Source of the DNA: Mycobacterium sp. 852002-50816_SCH5313054-b
Lineage (GTDB): Bacteria > Actinomycetota > Actinomycetes > Mycobacteriales > Mycobacteriaceae
Reading direction: 5' to 3'
NCBI RefSeq assembly: GCF_001667185.1
Contig: NZ_LZIC01000115.1
Location: 1-64,000 of the forward strand
DNA length: 64,000 nucleotides
Part shown: one piece after another, positions 51,749-60,161 of the stretch
Position numbering within the stretch: the first letter of the stretch is position 1
Layout of the letters: the number at the start of each line of letters is the position of its first letter
Translations under genes and position numbers: made by a program
The notes under the pieces: model-generated
Told to the model about the DNA's origin: nothing
The model's database searches: none
What the model saw: only the letters and a program-made list of their open reading frames with translations

Positions 51749-52687
51749 ATGGGCCGCCTTACCGTCATCGCCACCGGAGGCACGATATCGACCGGCAAAG
51801 GCGCCGACGGGGTGCGACGACCCGCCTACAGCGGCGCGGACCTCACAGCGCCCCTCAGCGGGACGTTCGACGTCAGTGTCGTCGACCTGATGTCCCTCGA
51901 CAGCTCGGAGTTGACGCCGGCCGACTGGGACCGCATCCGTGACGCCGTGCGCGCCGCGATCGACGACGGCGCCGAGGGTGTGGTCATCACCCACGGCACC
52001 GACACCATGGAAGAGACCGCCCTGTGGCTGGACCTCACCCACGCGGGCGACGTTCCGGTCGCCCTGACCGGGGCCATGCGCAGCGCCGACGCCCCCGACG
52101 CCGACGGCCCGGGGAACCTGCGCGATGCGTTGGCGGTCGCGGCCAGCCCCGCCGCCCGCGGCCTGGGGGTCCTGGTGTGCTTCGCCGGCCGGGTCCTGCA
52201 GCCGCTGGGCATGCACAAGATTGCCACCGACGAGCTGAGCGGCTTCGCCGGCGAGCTCGTCGGCGCGGTGCGCGGCGACGTGACGCTGGCGGGCGCCAAG
52301 ACGCGACCGTATCTCGGCGACCTCAGCGCCGTTGGCGCGCCGCGGGTCGACATCGTCGCGGCGTACCTGGGCAGTGACTCGGTGGCGCTGGACGCCTGTG
52401 TGGCCGCGGGCGCCCGAGCCGTCGTGCTGGAGGCGCTGGGCTCGGGCAACGCCGGAGCGGCGGTGGTCGAGGGGGTGCGCCGGCACTGCGGCGCCGGGGT
52501 GGTCATCGCGGTGTCCACCCGCGTCCCCGGCGGGCGGGTCGGCGCGAGTTACGGCCCCGGCCACGAGATGGCGGCCGCCGGCGCGGTGATGGTGCCGAGG
52601 CTGCGGCCGCCGCAGGCGCGGGTCCTGGCGATGGCCGCGCTGGCCGCGGGGCTACCCGTCGCCGACGTCATCGACCGCTGGGGATAG
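51749..52687 (+). CDS. ansA: L-asparaginase
   Basis: AnsA hydrolyses asparagine to aspartate and ammonia, a nitrogen source and acid-resistance route in mycobacteria. The 312-residue enzyme shows the first threonine motif Ala-Thr-Gly-Gly-Thr-Ile-Ser (residues 8-14) and the second, Thr-His-Gly-Thr-Asp-Thr-Met. There is no signal peptide, so it is cytosolic as written. Its 3' end overlaps the convergent polymerase gene by 36 bases. Confidence 0.94.
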   Translation: MGRLTVIATGGTISTGKGADGVRRPAYSGADLTAPLSGTFDVSVVDLMSLDSSELTPADWDRIRDAVRAAIDDGAEGVVITHGTDTMEETALWLDLTHAGDVPVALTGAMRSADAPDADGPGNLRDALAVAASPAARGLGVLVCFAGRVLQPLGMHKIATDELSGFAGELVGAVRGDVTLAGAKTRPYLGDLSAVGAPRVDIVAAYLGSDSVALDACVAAGARAVVLEALGSGNAGAAVVEGVRRHCGAGVVIAVSTRVPGGRVGASYGPGHEMAAAGAVMVPRLRPPQARVLAMAALAAGLPVADVIDRWG

Positions 52688-54052
52688 CACCGCGTCGGCC
52701 TGCAGCGCGCCGATGTAGTCGGGCCAGTCCAGGGAGTCGACGGGGTTGGCGCCGGTGAGGTCGCTCGTGTCGGCGGGGAACGTGCGCGCCGGGCCCGGCC
52801 CCGAGCCGCGGGTCTCGAACCGCACGGTCACCACCCCGTGGCCGGCGCCCTGCACCCAGCCGTGCCCAAGTTCGCGGTGGGAGACGTCGTCGCCGATCCG
52901 CCACGCCGACGCTTCCGGGGCGGGCGCGAACATCGCCTCGGTCGCCGTCTGCACCTGTTGCTCGTCGGACACCTCCCCCGCCAGGTCCAGGTCGGGAAAC
53001 AACGACTCCTGGCGCACGTCGCTCAGGCCCGAAAACCCTACGCCGAGAAGGCGAATCGGCCCGATCTCGCGCGGGTCGAGCAGCAGCCGGCGGGCCAGCG
53101 CGATCAACGCGCCCGCTTCGGTCGTGGCGTAGGGCAGCGTCGCGGAGCGGGTCAGCGTGCTCATGTCCGACTTCTTCAGCTTGACCGTGACGGTGCGCGC
53201 GCCGCGGCCGTCGCGCAGCAGGCGTTGGTGCGCGTGCTCGGCGATCGGGTCGATCGCGTCGCGCAGCTGCTCGAGGCTGGTCAGGTCGACGGCGAAGGTC
53301 GACTCCGAGCTGATCTGCTTGGCCTCCGCACGCTCGGCGACGGGGCGGTCGTCGATGCCGCGGGCCAGGCGGTGCAACGCCGGACCGACCGTCGCGCCGA
53401 GCAGGTTGGCCACCTCGGCGTCGGTCAGCGCGGCCAGCTGCCCGATCGTCTCGATGCCGAGCCGATTCAGCTTTTCCTCGGCGACCGGGCCGATGCCCCA
53501 CAGCCGCCGCACCGGCAACCCCCCGAGCAGCGATTGCTCCTCGGCGTGCGGGACCACCCGCACGCCGTCGGGTTTGGCCAGGCCGGACGCGATCTTGGCG
53601 ATCTGCTTGCCCGAACCGGCGCCGACGGAGGCGACCAGCCCGGTCTCGTCGCGAATGCGTCGCCGCAAACGCTCGCAGAACGCCTCGACCTCCCCGGCCG
53701 CCGCCCCGGCCAGCCCCTGCGGTTCACCGAAGCCCTCGTCGACGGACAGCTGCTCGACGACGGGCACCAGGCGGCGCACCGTGTCGAAGACCCGGCGGCT
53801 CGCCACCCCGTACACCACACCGCGCGGCGGCAGTACCACCGCGGTCACACCGATCAGCCGGCGCGCCTGATGCATCGGCATGGCCGACCGGGCGCCGAAC
53901 ACCCGCGCCTCGTAGCTGGCGCCGGCCACCACTCCCCGGCCGCCCAGCCCGCCGACCAGCACCGGCCGCCCCCGCAGGGTCGGTCGGGTCAGCTGCTCGA
54001 CGGAGGCGAAGAACGCGTCCATGTCCAGGTGCAGCACCCAGCGGGACTCCAC
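52652..54052 (-). CDS. dinX: Y-family DNA polymerase IV (DinX type)
   Basis: This translesion polymerase of 466 residues begins Glu-Ser-Arg-Trp-Val-Leu-His-Leu-Asp-Met-Asp-Ala-Phe-Phe, with the first metal Asp, and has the second acidic pair in Leu-Ser-Val-Asp-Glu-Gly-Phe. The little-finger domain and the long mycobacterial C-terminal extension (Gly-His-Gly-Trp-Val-Gln-Gly-Ala-Gly-His-Gly) are present. The GTG at 54052 matches the M. tuberculosis DinX start; the open frame continues 78 codons upstream as a shadow. It is divergent from the membrane-protein gene at 54087. Confidence 0.94.
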   Translation of the reverse strand: MESRWVLHLDMDAFFASVEQLTRPTLRGRPVLVGGLGGRGVVAGASYEARVFGARSAMPMHQARRLIGVTAVVLPPRGVVYGVASRRVFDTVRRLVPVVEQLSVDEGFGEPQGLAGAAAGEVEAFCERLRRRIRDETGLVASVGAGSGKQIAKIASGLAKPDGVRVVPHAEEQSLLGGLPVRRLWGIGPVAEEKLNRLGIETIGQLAALTDAEVANLLGATVGPALHRLARGIDDRPVAERAEAKQISSESTFAVDLTSLEQLRDAIDPIAEHAHQRLLRDGRGARTVTVKLKKSDMSTLTRSATLPYATTEAGALIALARRLLLDPREIGPIRLLGVGFSGLSDVRQESLFPDLDLAGEVSDEQQVQTATEAMFAPAPEASAWRIGDDVSHRELGHGWVQGAGHGVVTVRFETRGSGPGPARTFPADTSDLTGANPVDSLDWPDYIGALQADAVLSPAVDDVGDG

Positions 54053-54086
54053 AACTGCAGATGCTATTGGTCTAACGTCCTGGGGT

Positions 54087-54581
54087 ATGGACGCCGAGCG
54101 AAGCGCGCCGAAGCCCCGGCTGGCGCGGTTGCGCCACCAGTGGGACCAGCGGTTGCTACCCGGTGAGCAGGCCACCGTGCTGGCCTGGACGTCGTTCACG
54201 CTCACGTTTGCCGGTCTGCGCGGGCTCACGCACTGGATCCGAGCCGGCCACGGGCCGTCGGGTGGCGGAGTGAGCTTGGGCGGCAAGCACTTTCACCACT
54301 ACAACATCGGCATCGGGATGCTGGCGACGGTGGCCGGCGTGGGTCTGCGCGGATCGGAGAAGCAGCGGCGGCACCCCGCGGCGGCGATCGCGTACGGCGC
54401 CGCGAACGCGATGATCGTCGACGAGCTGGCCCTGCTGCTGGACCTCAAGGACGTCTACTGGGCGCGCGACGGCCGTCAGAGCGTCGACGTCGCGGTCGGC
54501 GTCATCGCGACCGGCGCGACGGTCGTGGCGGGGATGCCGTTCTGGCCGCACGCCCGCCGCGCGCTTCGGTCGCGCGGGTAA
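54087..54581 (+). CDS. Conserved actinobacterial integral membrane protein
   Basis: The 164-residue protein has four predicted helices (about 32-50, 72-92, 98-115 and 132-152). Between the first two is a His-rich segment, Lys-His-Phe-His-His-Tyr-Asn, and later a Val-Asp-Glu-Leu-Ala-Leu-Leu-Leu-Asp stretch; the pattern is conserved-looking and could bind a metal. I do not recognise a function. The ATG at 54087 is 34 bases from the divergent polymerase start. Confidence 0.7.
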   Translation: MDAERSAPKPRLARLRHQWDQRLLPGEQATVLAWTSFTLTFAGLRGLTHWIRAGHGPSGGGVSLGGKHFHHYNIGIGMLATVAGVGLRGSEKQRRHPAAAIAYGAANAMIVDELALLLDLKDVYWARDGRQSVDVAVGVIATGATVVAGMPFWPHARRALRSRG

Positions 54582-54585
54582 CCAG

Positions 54586-54649
54586 ACCGCGAAAGCGCAA
54601 CTGCCGACCGGCCCTCTCGGGAACCTGTCGGCAGTTGCACTCTCGCGGT
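54586..54649. repeat. Hairpin repeat, copy A
   Basis: Two 23-base arms (54586-54608 and 54627-54649) are reverse complements with two mismatches, both allowing G-U pairs. The arms contain GCGCAACTGCCGAC and its complement. The 18-base loop contains CCCTCTCGGGAA. It lies between convergent genes. Confidence 0.85.
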
Positions 54650-54662
54650 TGAGCAACCGGGC

Positions 54663-55574
54663 TCACTTCTTCCCGGGGGTCGGCAGCTGCTGCATCGGCT
54701 GCGGGTGAACGGGCTGCTGCTGGATCGGTTGCGGGTGGATCGGCTGCTGCTGGATCGGCAGTGGGTGAATCGGCTGCTGCTGGATCGGATGTTGCTGGCA
54801 GGCAAGGCACTGGACCGGCGGGTGGCCGCCACCCTGCTGCCCGCCGCCCTGCTGCTGGCCACCGCCCTGCTGCTGGCCACCACCCTGCTGCTGGCCACCA
54901 CCCTGCTGCTGGCCGCCACCCTGCTGCGGCGGCACGGGAACGGGAACGGGCACGGGCACGGGCACCGGGATCACTCCCGGGACGTTGACCGTCACCGACG
55001 GAGGGGGCGGCGGGGTGCCCGGGTCGGCCGGGGCACCGGGATCGGCCGGGGCCGCCACGGGCGCCGGCGCAGGCGCGGGCAGGACCACGACGGGCGCTTC
55101 CCCGCCGCCGGCGGGTCCGGTCGCACCGGGTGAGACCTGCGCGGCGTCGGGAGGCGTGGCCGCCGAGGGCGGAGCCGGCGCCACGGCCGGCGGCGCAACC
55201 GCGCTGGGGGCCTGGGGCGACGCCGGGCTGACGACGGAGTTCGGCACCACGACGGCCGGCTTCTGCTCCTTGCCCGACCCATCGATGAGCATCAGGCCGA
55301 CGCCGGCGACCGCGCCGAGCGCCGCAACCACCGCCCCCGCCACCAAGAAGTTCGTGCCCCTGGAGCGCGGCTTCGCGGTCACGGTCGTGGGCGCAAAGTC
55401 CTCGAATTCCGCGGGCGTGGACATCGATCCGTCCTCGATCGCGGGGTCGCCCAGGGGGCTCGACGCCCACGCCTCGCCGACGGTGAGGTCCTCGTGGGGC
55501 ATAGCGGCAACCGTCAGGTCGTCGGGCCGAAGGGCGGCGAAGGTCCTCGACTGGAAGTCTTCGATGGTGCTCAT
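54663..55574 (-). CDS. Single-pass membrane protein with Pro/Val and Gly/Gln repeat tail
   Basis: The product has 303 residues: an acidic cytosolic start of about 72 residues (Met-Ser-Thr-Ile-Glu-Asp-Phe-Gln-Ser-Arg), one membrane helix (about 73-97), then an external Pro/Ala-rich stretch, five Val-Pro repeats, an array of Gly-Gly-Gln-Gln-Gln-Gly units, one Cys-Leu-Ala-Cys pair, and a final array of Pro-Ile-His-Pro-x-Pro-Ile-Gln-Gln-Gln. The tail could cross the cell wall. I do not recognise a function. The ATG at 55574 follows AAGGA. Confidence 0.75.
   Translation of the reverse strand: MSTIEDFQSRTFAALRPDDLTVAAMPHEDLTVGEAWASSPLGDPAIEDGSMSTPAEFEDFAPTTVTAKPRSRGTNFLVAGAVVAALGAVAGVGLMLIDGSGKEQKPAVVVPNSVVSPASPQAPSAVAPPAVAPAPPSAATPPDAAQVSPGATGPAGGGEAPVVVLPAPAPAPVAAPADPGAPADPGTPPPPPSVTVNVPGVIPVPVPVPVPVPVPPQQGGGQQQGGGQQQGGGQQQGGGQQQGGGQQGGGHPPVQCLACQQHPIQQQPIHPLPIQQQPIHPQPIQQQPVHPQPMQQLPTPGKK
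54690..54970. repeat. Three tandem coding repeat arrays
   Basis: Within the Pro/Gln-rich gene: units of CGGCTGCTGCTGGATCGG (about 54705-54790), 18-base units CCCTGCTGCTGGCCACCA in about four copies (about 54835-54925), and six-base units GGGCAC/GGGAAC (about 54936-54966). Copy number is likely to vary between strains. Confidence 0.85.
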
Positions 55575-55673
55575 GGCGTGTTCCTTAACTGTGGTCGCGA
55601 CCCCCGTTGGGCCGCCGTCACAGGTAGGAGCAGCCACCCCCGATGGCTCGGACAGTTTTTTCGGAACTTTTTG

Positions 55674-55736
55674 CCGCGAAAGTGCAACTACCGACGCCCT
55701 CACTCGCGAAATGCGTTGCTAGCTGCACTTTCGCGG
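55674..55736. repeat. Hairpin repeat, copy B
   Basis: Arms CCGCGAAAGTGCAACTA (55674-55690) and its complement with one mismatch (55720-55736) enclose a 29-base loop with CCCTCACTCGCGAAA. It ends one base before the stop codon of the DUF559 gene. Confidence 0.8.
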
Positions 55737-56599
55737 TCAACAGGGACAGCCCGCCGCCACCAGAGCTCCGCGGATCCGGGCGATGGCGATGTCGGGTCGG
55801 TTCCGCAGCAGGTCGGCGCTGACTCGGATGATCCGCCAGCCCCGTCGCTCCAACTCAGCGGCGCGGTCGATGTCCCTGGCGCGAATCCGCGGGTCGGTCC
55901 AGTGCTGCGCTCCGTCGTATTCGACACCGACGCGCCACTGCTCCCACCCCATGTCGATGCGCGCCAGCACGGCGCCCCACTCGTTGCGGACCGGTATTTG
56001 GGTTTGGGGTCTGGGTAAGCCGGCGGAGATGATCGCGAGCCGGGTCCGAGTCTCCTGCGGCGATTCTGCTCCCGCATCGACGAGAGCGAGCACTTGTCGC
56101 AACTGCCTCACGCCGCGAGCGCCGCGGTGCGCCTCAATCAGCGGCAGTACCTCATCGACCGGAAAGCCGGTGGCCCCCGCCAACGAGTCGACAGCGACAA
56201 CGGCGGGGACCAGCCTGGGACGCCGTCCCAAGTCGAACGCGGTGCGGGCCGGCGACGTGACCGCCACGCTATTCATTGAGGTGATCTCCCCGGCCAACAA
56301 CGACTCGTTCCGCGTGACGATCAACCGCGGCGAGCGTTTGCGACTGCTGATGAGCTCCGCCGGCGCGTGCGGATCGACCCACTCCGCGCCGAGCAAGGCG
56401 GCGGCGGAGTTCCCGGCGACAACCGCCGTCTTGCCCGACCACAGCCAGGCGGCCACCGCCCTATCCTTCGCGGTCAGGACGCTGCCACCCCGTTGATAGA
56501 CATTGCGATAATCCGCGTGCACGACCGTCGGAGCTCACGTTCCGTGACGGTGCCCGCATCGACCGCGTGCGTGCCGATAAATGGTGTCCCCTTCCCCAT
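55737..56599 (-). pseudogene. DUF559-family gene (Vsr-like nuclease fold) with an N-terminal frameshift
   Basis: Residues of the main frame (from a GTG at 56522, 261 residues) match mycobacterial DUF559 proteins: an Ala-Trp-Leu-Trp-Ser-Gly / Ala-Ala-Leu-Leu-Gly-Ala-Glu-Trp-Val N-terminal domain and a C-terminal restriction-endonuclease-like core with Val-Glu-Tyr-Asp-Gly-Ala-Gln-His-Trp. The family's true N-terminus (Pro-Phe-Ile-Gly-Thr-His-Ala-Val-Asp-Ala-Gly-Thr-Val-Thr) is present just upstream from the ATG at 56599, but in another frame. One base is missing near 56525-56530. It is a pseudogene, a sequencing error, or a gene now starting late. Confidence 0.75.
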
Positions 56600-56630
56600 G
56601 GCCGAAGAATGCCATGGGCCTCCGACACCG

Positions 56631-56691
56631 CGCGAAAGTGCAACTGGCGACACCCCTACTCGGGAAACGTGTCGCCAGTTGCACTCTCGCG
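56631..56691. repeat. Hairpin repeat, copy C
   Basis: Two 23-base arms (56631-56653 and 56669-56691) pair with a single wobble mismatch around a 15-base loop containing CCCTACTCGGGAAA. It ends one base before the ileS stop and may end that transcript. Confidence 0.88.
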
Positions 56692-56692
56692 G

Positions 56693-59600
56693 TCATGCCT
56701 TCGCGATAGCTACCCGCACGCCGTCACCGATCTCGGCGCCGTCGGCGGGTTCGCCGAACTCGAAACTGGTCGCGAGTATCTCCCCCGCGATCAGATCACG
56801 GTGCGCCTGCGCCCAGTCGGCCCGCCCGGCGGGCACCGACATCACCACGCTGATGCGGTCGGACACATCCAGCCCGGTCGACTTGCGCAGCTCCTGCAGC
56901 TCGCGGATCCGGTCCTTGGCCCAACCCTCGGCCTCCAGCTCGGGCGTCACCGTGCCGTCCAGCACCACCAGACCGGACCCGTCGGGCAGCGCCGCGGTGT
57001 AGTCCGGATCCGCGGCCACCAGGCGGGAGCTGTACTCCTCGGGCTGCAGCACCGCGGGGCCCGCGGTCAGGGTGCCGTCGGGGTTGACGACGCCCTCGCC
57101 GGCCTTGACCGCCTTGATGGCGGCCTGCACGTGTTTGCCCAGCCGCGGCCCCGCCACCCGCGCGTTGACGGTGAGCTCGAACCGGCCGTACGTGTCGATC
57201 GCGTCGGTGAGTTCGACACGCTTGACGTTGAGCTCGTCGGCGATCAGGTCGACGAACGGCTCCAGCCGCTGCGGATTGCCCACCGCCACGGTCAGTTTCG
57301 GCAGCGGCAGGCGAACCCGCAGCTTCTTGGCCTTGCGCAGCGACGACGCCGCCGAGCAGACTTCCCGCACCTGATCCATGGCGGCGACCAGATCGGGATC
57401 CGCCGATAGGACGTCCGCTCCGGGCCAGTCGGTCAGGTGCACCGAACGCCCGAAGGTCAACCCCCGCCAGATGACCTCGGTGACGGACGGCAACAGCGGA
57501 GCGGCCAACCGAGCGGTCACCTCCAGCACGGTGTGCAGGGTGTCGATGGCCTCGGCGTCTTCCTCCCAGAACCGCGAACGCGACCGTCGCACATACCAGT
57601 TCGTCAGCGCCTCGGTGAACTGGCGCAGCTGCTCGCAGGCCCCGGAAATGTCGCAGGTCTCCATCGACTCCGTCAGGTCCCCGCGCAGCTCCGCCAGCTT
57701 GGCCAGGATGTAGCGGTCCAGCACGTTGGCCGAATCGGTGCGCCAGCTACCGACTTTCGGCGCGTACAAAGCCAGGAAGCTGTATGCGTTCCACAGCGGC
57801 AGCAGCACCTGCCGCGCGCCCTCGCGGATGCCCTGCTCGGTGACGATCAGGTTGCCGCCGCGCAGGATCGGCGAGGCCATCAGGAACCACCGCATGGCGT
57901 CGGAGCCGTCACGGTCGAAAACCTCGGACACGTCCGGGTAGTTGCGCAGCGACTTGCTCATCTTCTGGCCGTCGGAACCCAGCACGATCCCATGTGCCAC
58001 ACAGGTTTTGAATGCCGGCCGGTCGAACAGTGCGGTGGCCAGCACGTGCAGCGTGTAGAACCAGCCGCGGGTCTGGCCGATGTACTCGACGATGAAGTCG
58101 CCCGGATAGTGGCCGTCGAACCACTCGTCGTTCTCGAACGGGTAGTGCACCTGGGCATAGGGCATCGAGCCCGAGTCGAACCACACGTCGAGCACGTCGG
58201 GGATGCGCCGCATCGTGCTGCGACCCGTCGGGTCGTCGGGGTTGGGCCGGGTGAGCTCGTCGATGTAGGGCCGGTGCAAATTGGTGGGCCGCACCCCGAA
58301 GTCGCGCTCCAGCTCGTCCAGGCTGCCGTAGACGTCGACGCGCGGGTAAGCGGCGTCGTCGGACTTCCACACCGGAATCGGCGTGCCCCAGTAGCGGTTT
58401 CGCGAGATCGACCAGTCGCGCGCGCCCTGCAGCCACTTGCCGAACTGGCCGTCCTTGACGTGTTCGGGGTACCAGGTGATCTGCTGGTTGAGTTCGACCA
58501 TCCGGTCCCGGAATTCGGTGACCGCGACGAACCACGACGACACCGCCCGGTAGATCAGCGGGTTGCGGCACCGCCAACAGTGCGGGTAGGGGTGCTCGTA
58601 GGTCTCGTGGCGGACCAGCACCGCGCCGTTCGCGGCCGCCGGGCCGCTGCCGTTCTTCAAATCCCGGATGATGTTCGGGTTGGCGTCAAAGACGCGCTGC
58701 CCCTGGTAATCCGGGACGGTCGCGTCGAAGCGGCCCTTGGAATCCACCGGGGTGACCGGCGCAATGCCGGCCGCATCGCAGACCGCCATGTCGTCCTCGC
58801 CGTAGGCCGGCGCCATATGCACGATCCCGGTGCCGTCCTCGGTGGTGACGAAATCGCCCCGCAGCACCCGAAACGCCTTCGCCGTGTCCATGAAATAGGG
58901 AAACGGCGGCAGGTAGCGCGTGCCCAACAAATCCGCGCCCCGATAGGTGCCCAGCACCTCGGGCTCTCCCCCGCAAGCGGGAGGTGCCCCCACCCCCAGC
59001 TCTCGCGCGTAGGCGCCCAGCCGGGCCTCGGCTAGCACGAAACGGCGCTCGCCTGCGCGGATCTGCACGTAGGTCATGTCCGGGTGCACGGCCACCGCCA
59101 GGTTCGACGGCAGGGTCCACGGCGTCGTCGTCCACACCAACAGATGGGCGCCGTCCAGCTCACCCCCGGAAACCTTGAATCCCACGGTCAGAGCCGGGTC
59201 CTGGCGGCTCTGGTAGACGTCGTCGTCCATCCGCAATTCGTGGTTGGACAACGGGGTTTCGTCGCGCCAGCAATACGGCAGCACCCGGTAGCCCTCGTAG
59301 GCCAGGCCCTTGTCCCACAGCTGCTTGAACGCCCAGATCACCGACTCCATGTAGCTGGGATCCAGCGTCTTGTAGTCGTTGTCGAAGTCGACCCAGCGCG
59401 CCTGGCGCGTGACGTACGCCCGCCACTCGTCGGTGTAGCGCAACACCGATTCGCGGCAGGCCTCGTTGAACGCCGCGATGCCCATGTCGTCGATCTGGGA
59501 CTTGTCGGTGATGCCGAGCTGGCGCTCGACCTCCAGCTCGGCGGGCAGCCCGTGGGTGTCCCAGCCGAACCGGCGCTCGACCTTGTAGCCGCGCATGGTG

Positions 59601-59842
59601 CGGTACCGCGGCACGATGTCCTTGACGTACCCGGTGAGCAGGTGGCCATAGTGGGGCAACCCGTTGGCGAACGGCGGCCCGTCGTAGAACACGTACTCCG
59701 GGGCGCCGTCGCGGCGCGCGATGCTGGCCCGGAAGGTGTCGTCGCGGGCCCAGTAGTCGAGGACCTCGACCTCGAGCGCCGGGAAGTCCGGCGCCCCGCC
59801 GGCCAGCTTCGGATAGGCCTTGACGTCAGCGTTCTCGGTCAC
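56693..59842 (-). CDS. ileS: Isoleucyl-tRNA synthetase
   Basis: The 1049-residue class I enzyme charges tRNA-Ile. The HIGH-type motif reads His-Tyr-Gly-His after Pro-Pro-Phe-Ala-Asn-Gly-Leu-Pro (about residue 62), followed by a large editing domain and Lys-Met-Ser-Lys-Ser near 630. The length and Trp/His pattern match the eukaryote-like IleS type found in mycobacteria. The start is a GTG at 59842, 11 bases after AGGAGA. A T-box leader lies immediately upstream, so synthesis should rise when tRNA-Ile is uncharged. Confidence 0.97.
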   Translation of the reverse strand: MTENADVKAYPKLAGGAPDFPALEVEVLDYWARDDTFRASIARRDGAPEYVFYDGPPFANGLPHYGHLLTGYVKDIVPRYRTMRGYKVERRFGWDTHGLPAELEVERQLGITDKSQIDDMGIAAFNEACRESVLRYTDEWRAYVTRQARWVDFDNDYKTLDPSYMESVIWAFKQLWDKGLAYEGYRVLPYCWRDETPLSNHELRMDDDVYQSRQDPALTVGFKVSGGELDGAHLLVWTTTPWTLPSNLAVAVHPDMTYVQIRAGERRFVLAEARLGAYARELGVGAPPACGGEPEVLGTYRGADLLGTRYLPPFPYFMDTAKAFRVLRGDFVTTEDGTGIVHMAPAYGEDDMAVCDAAGIAPVTPVDSKGRFDATVPDYQGQRVFDANPNIIRDLKNGSGPAAANGAVLVRHETYEHPYPHCWRCRNPLIYRAVSSWFVAVTEFRDRMVELNQQITWYPEHVKDGQFGKWLQGARDWSISRNRYWGTPIPVWKSDDAAYPRVDVYGSLDELERDFGVRPTNLHRPYIDELTRPNPDDPTGRSTMRRIPDVLDVWFDSGSMPYAQVHYPFENDEWFDGHYPGDFIVEYIGQTRGWFYTLHVLATALFDRPAFKTCVAHGIVLGSDGQKMSKSLRNYPDVSEVFDRDGSDAMRWFLMASPILRGGNLIVTEQGIREGARQVLLPLWNAYSFLALYAPKVGSWRTDSANVLDRYILAKLAELRGDLTESMETCDISGACEQLRQFTEALTNWYVRRSRSRFWEEDAEAIDTLHTVLEVTARLAAPLLPSVTEVIWRGLTFGRSVHLTDWPGADVLSADPDLVAAMDQVREVCSAASSLRKAKKLRVRLPLPKLTVAVGNPQRLEPFVDLIADELNVKRVELTDAIDTYGRFELTVNARVAGPRLGKHVQAAIKAVKAGEGVVNPDGTLTAGPAVLQPEEYSSRLVAADPDYTAALPDGSGLVVLDGTVTPELEAEGWAKDRIRELQELRKSTGLDVSDRISVVMSVPAGRADWAQAHRDLIAGEILATSFEFGEPADGAEIGDGVRVAIAKA

Positions 59843-59853
59843 GATGTGTGTCG

Positions 59854-60062
59854 TCTCCTGTGGCCGTCCTGCTCAGGCCGGGGACGACGACGCGCACGGT
59901 GCGCGAGCGCCGCGGTACCACCCCGCTTGCCGCGCTCGCGCGCGACCGCTCGATGCAGGCTGTGACGGGCCTACCCGTTCGGTTCTACTGAGCCGCGCCG
60001 GCCGTTCTTCCGAAGGCTCCCCGGTGATCGCCGGATCGATGCCACTGCGTCGATTCTACTCA
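59854..60062 (-). promoter_or_regulatory. T-box riboswitch of ileS (translational type)
   Basis: Read on the minus strand, the leader has a short stem I whose loop contains the isoleucine specifier ATC (60028-60026, within GGCGATCACCGG), then AGTAGAACCGAACGGG (stem II region), and the T-box bulge GGGGTGGTACCGCGG (59924-59910) whose TGGT pairs with the tRNA acceptor end. No T-run follows; the ribosome site at 59854-59859 lies beyond. This fits the ultrashort-stem-I, translation-controlling ileS T-boxes known in Actinobacteria. Confidence 0.93.
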
Positions 60063-60073
60063 AGTGCCGCACC

Positions 60074-60124
60074 CCGAGGAGCTACCTGGCCTCAGGAAAG
60101 ACCTGCGGCCGGGTAGCCCCTCGG
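60074..60124. terminator. Strong hairpin between the 76-residue gene and the ileS leader
   Basis: CCGAGGAGCTACC (60074-60086) pairs with GGGTAGCCCCTCGG (60111-60124), with an inner CAGG/CCTG stem. There is no T-run. It could end the upstream minus-strand transcript or be part of the leader. Confidence 0.45.
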
Positions 60125-60161
60125 AGCCCTGAATGCTCGCCGTCCATCGGTGCGCCATATC

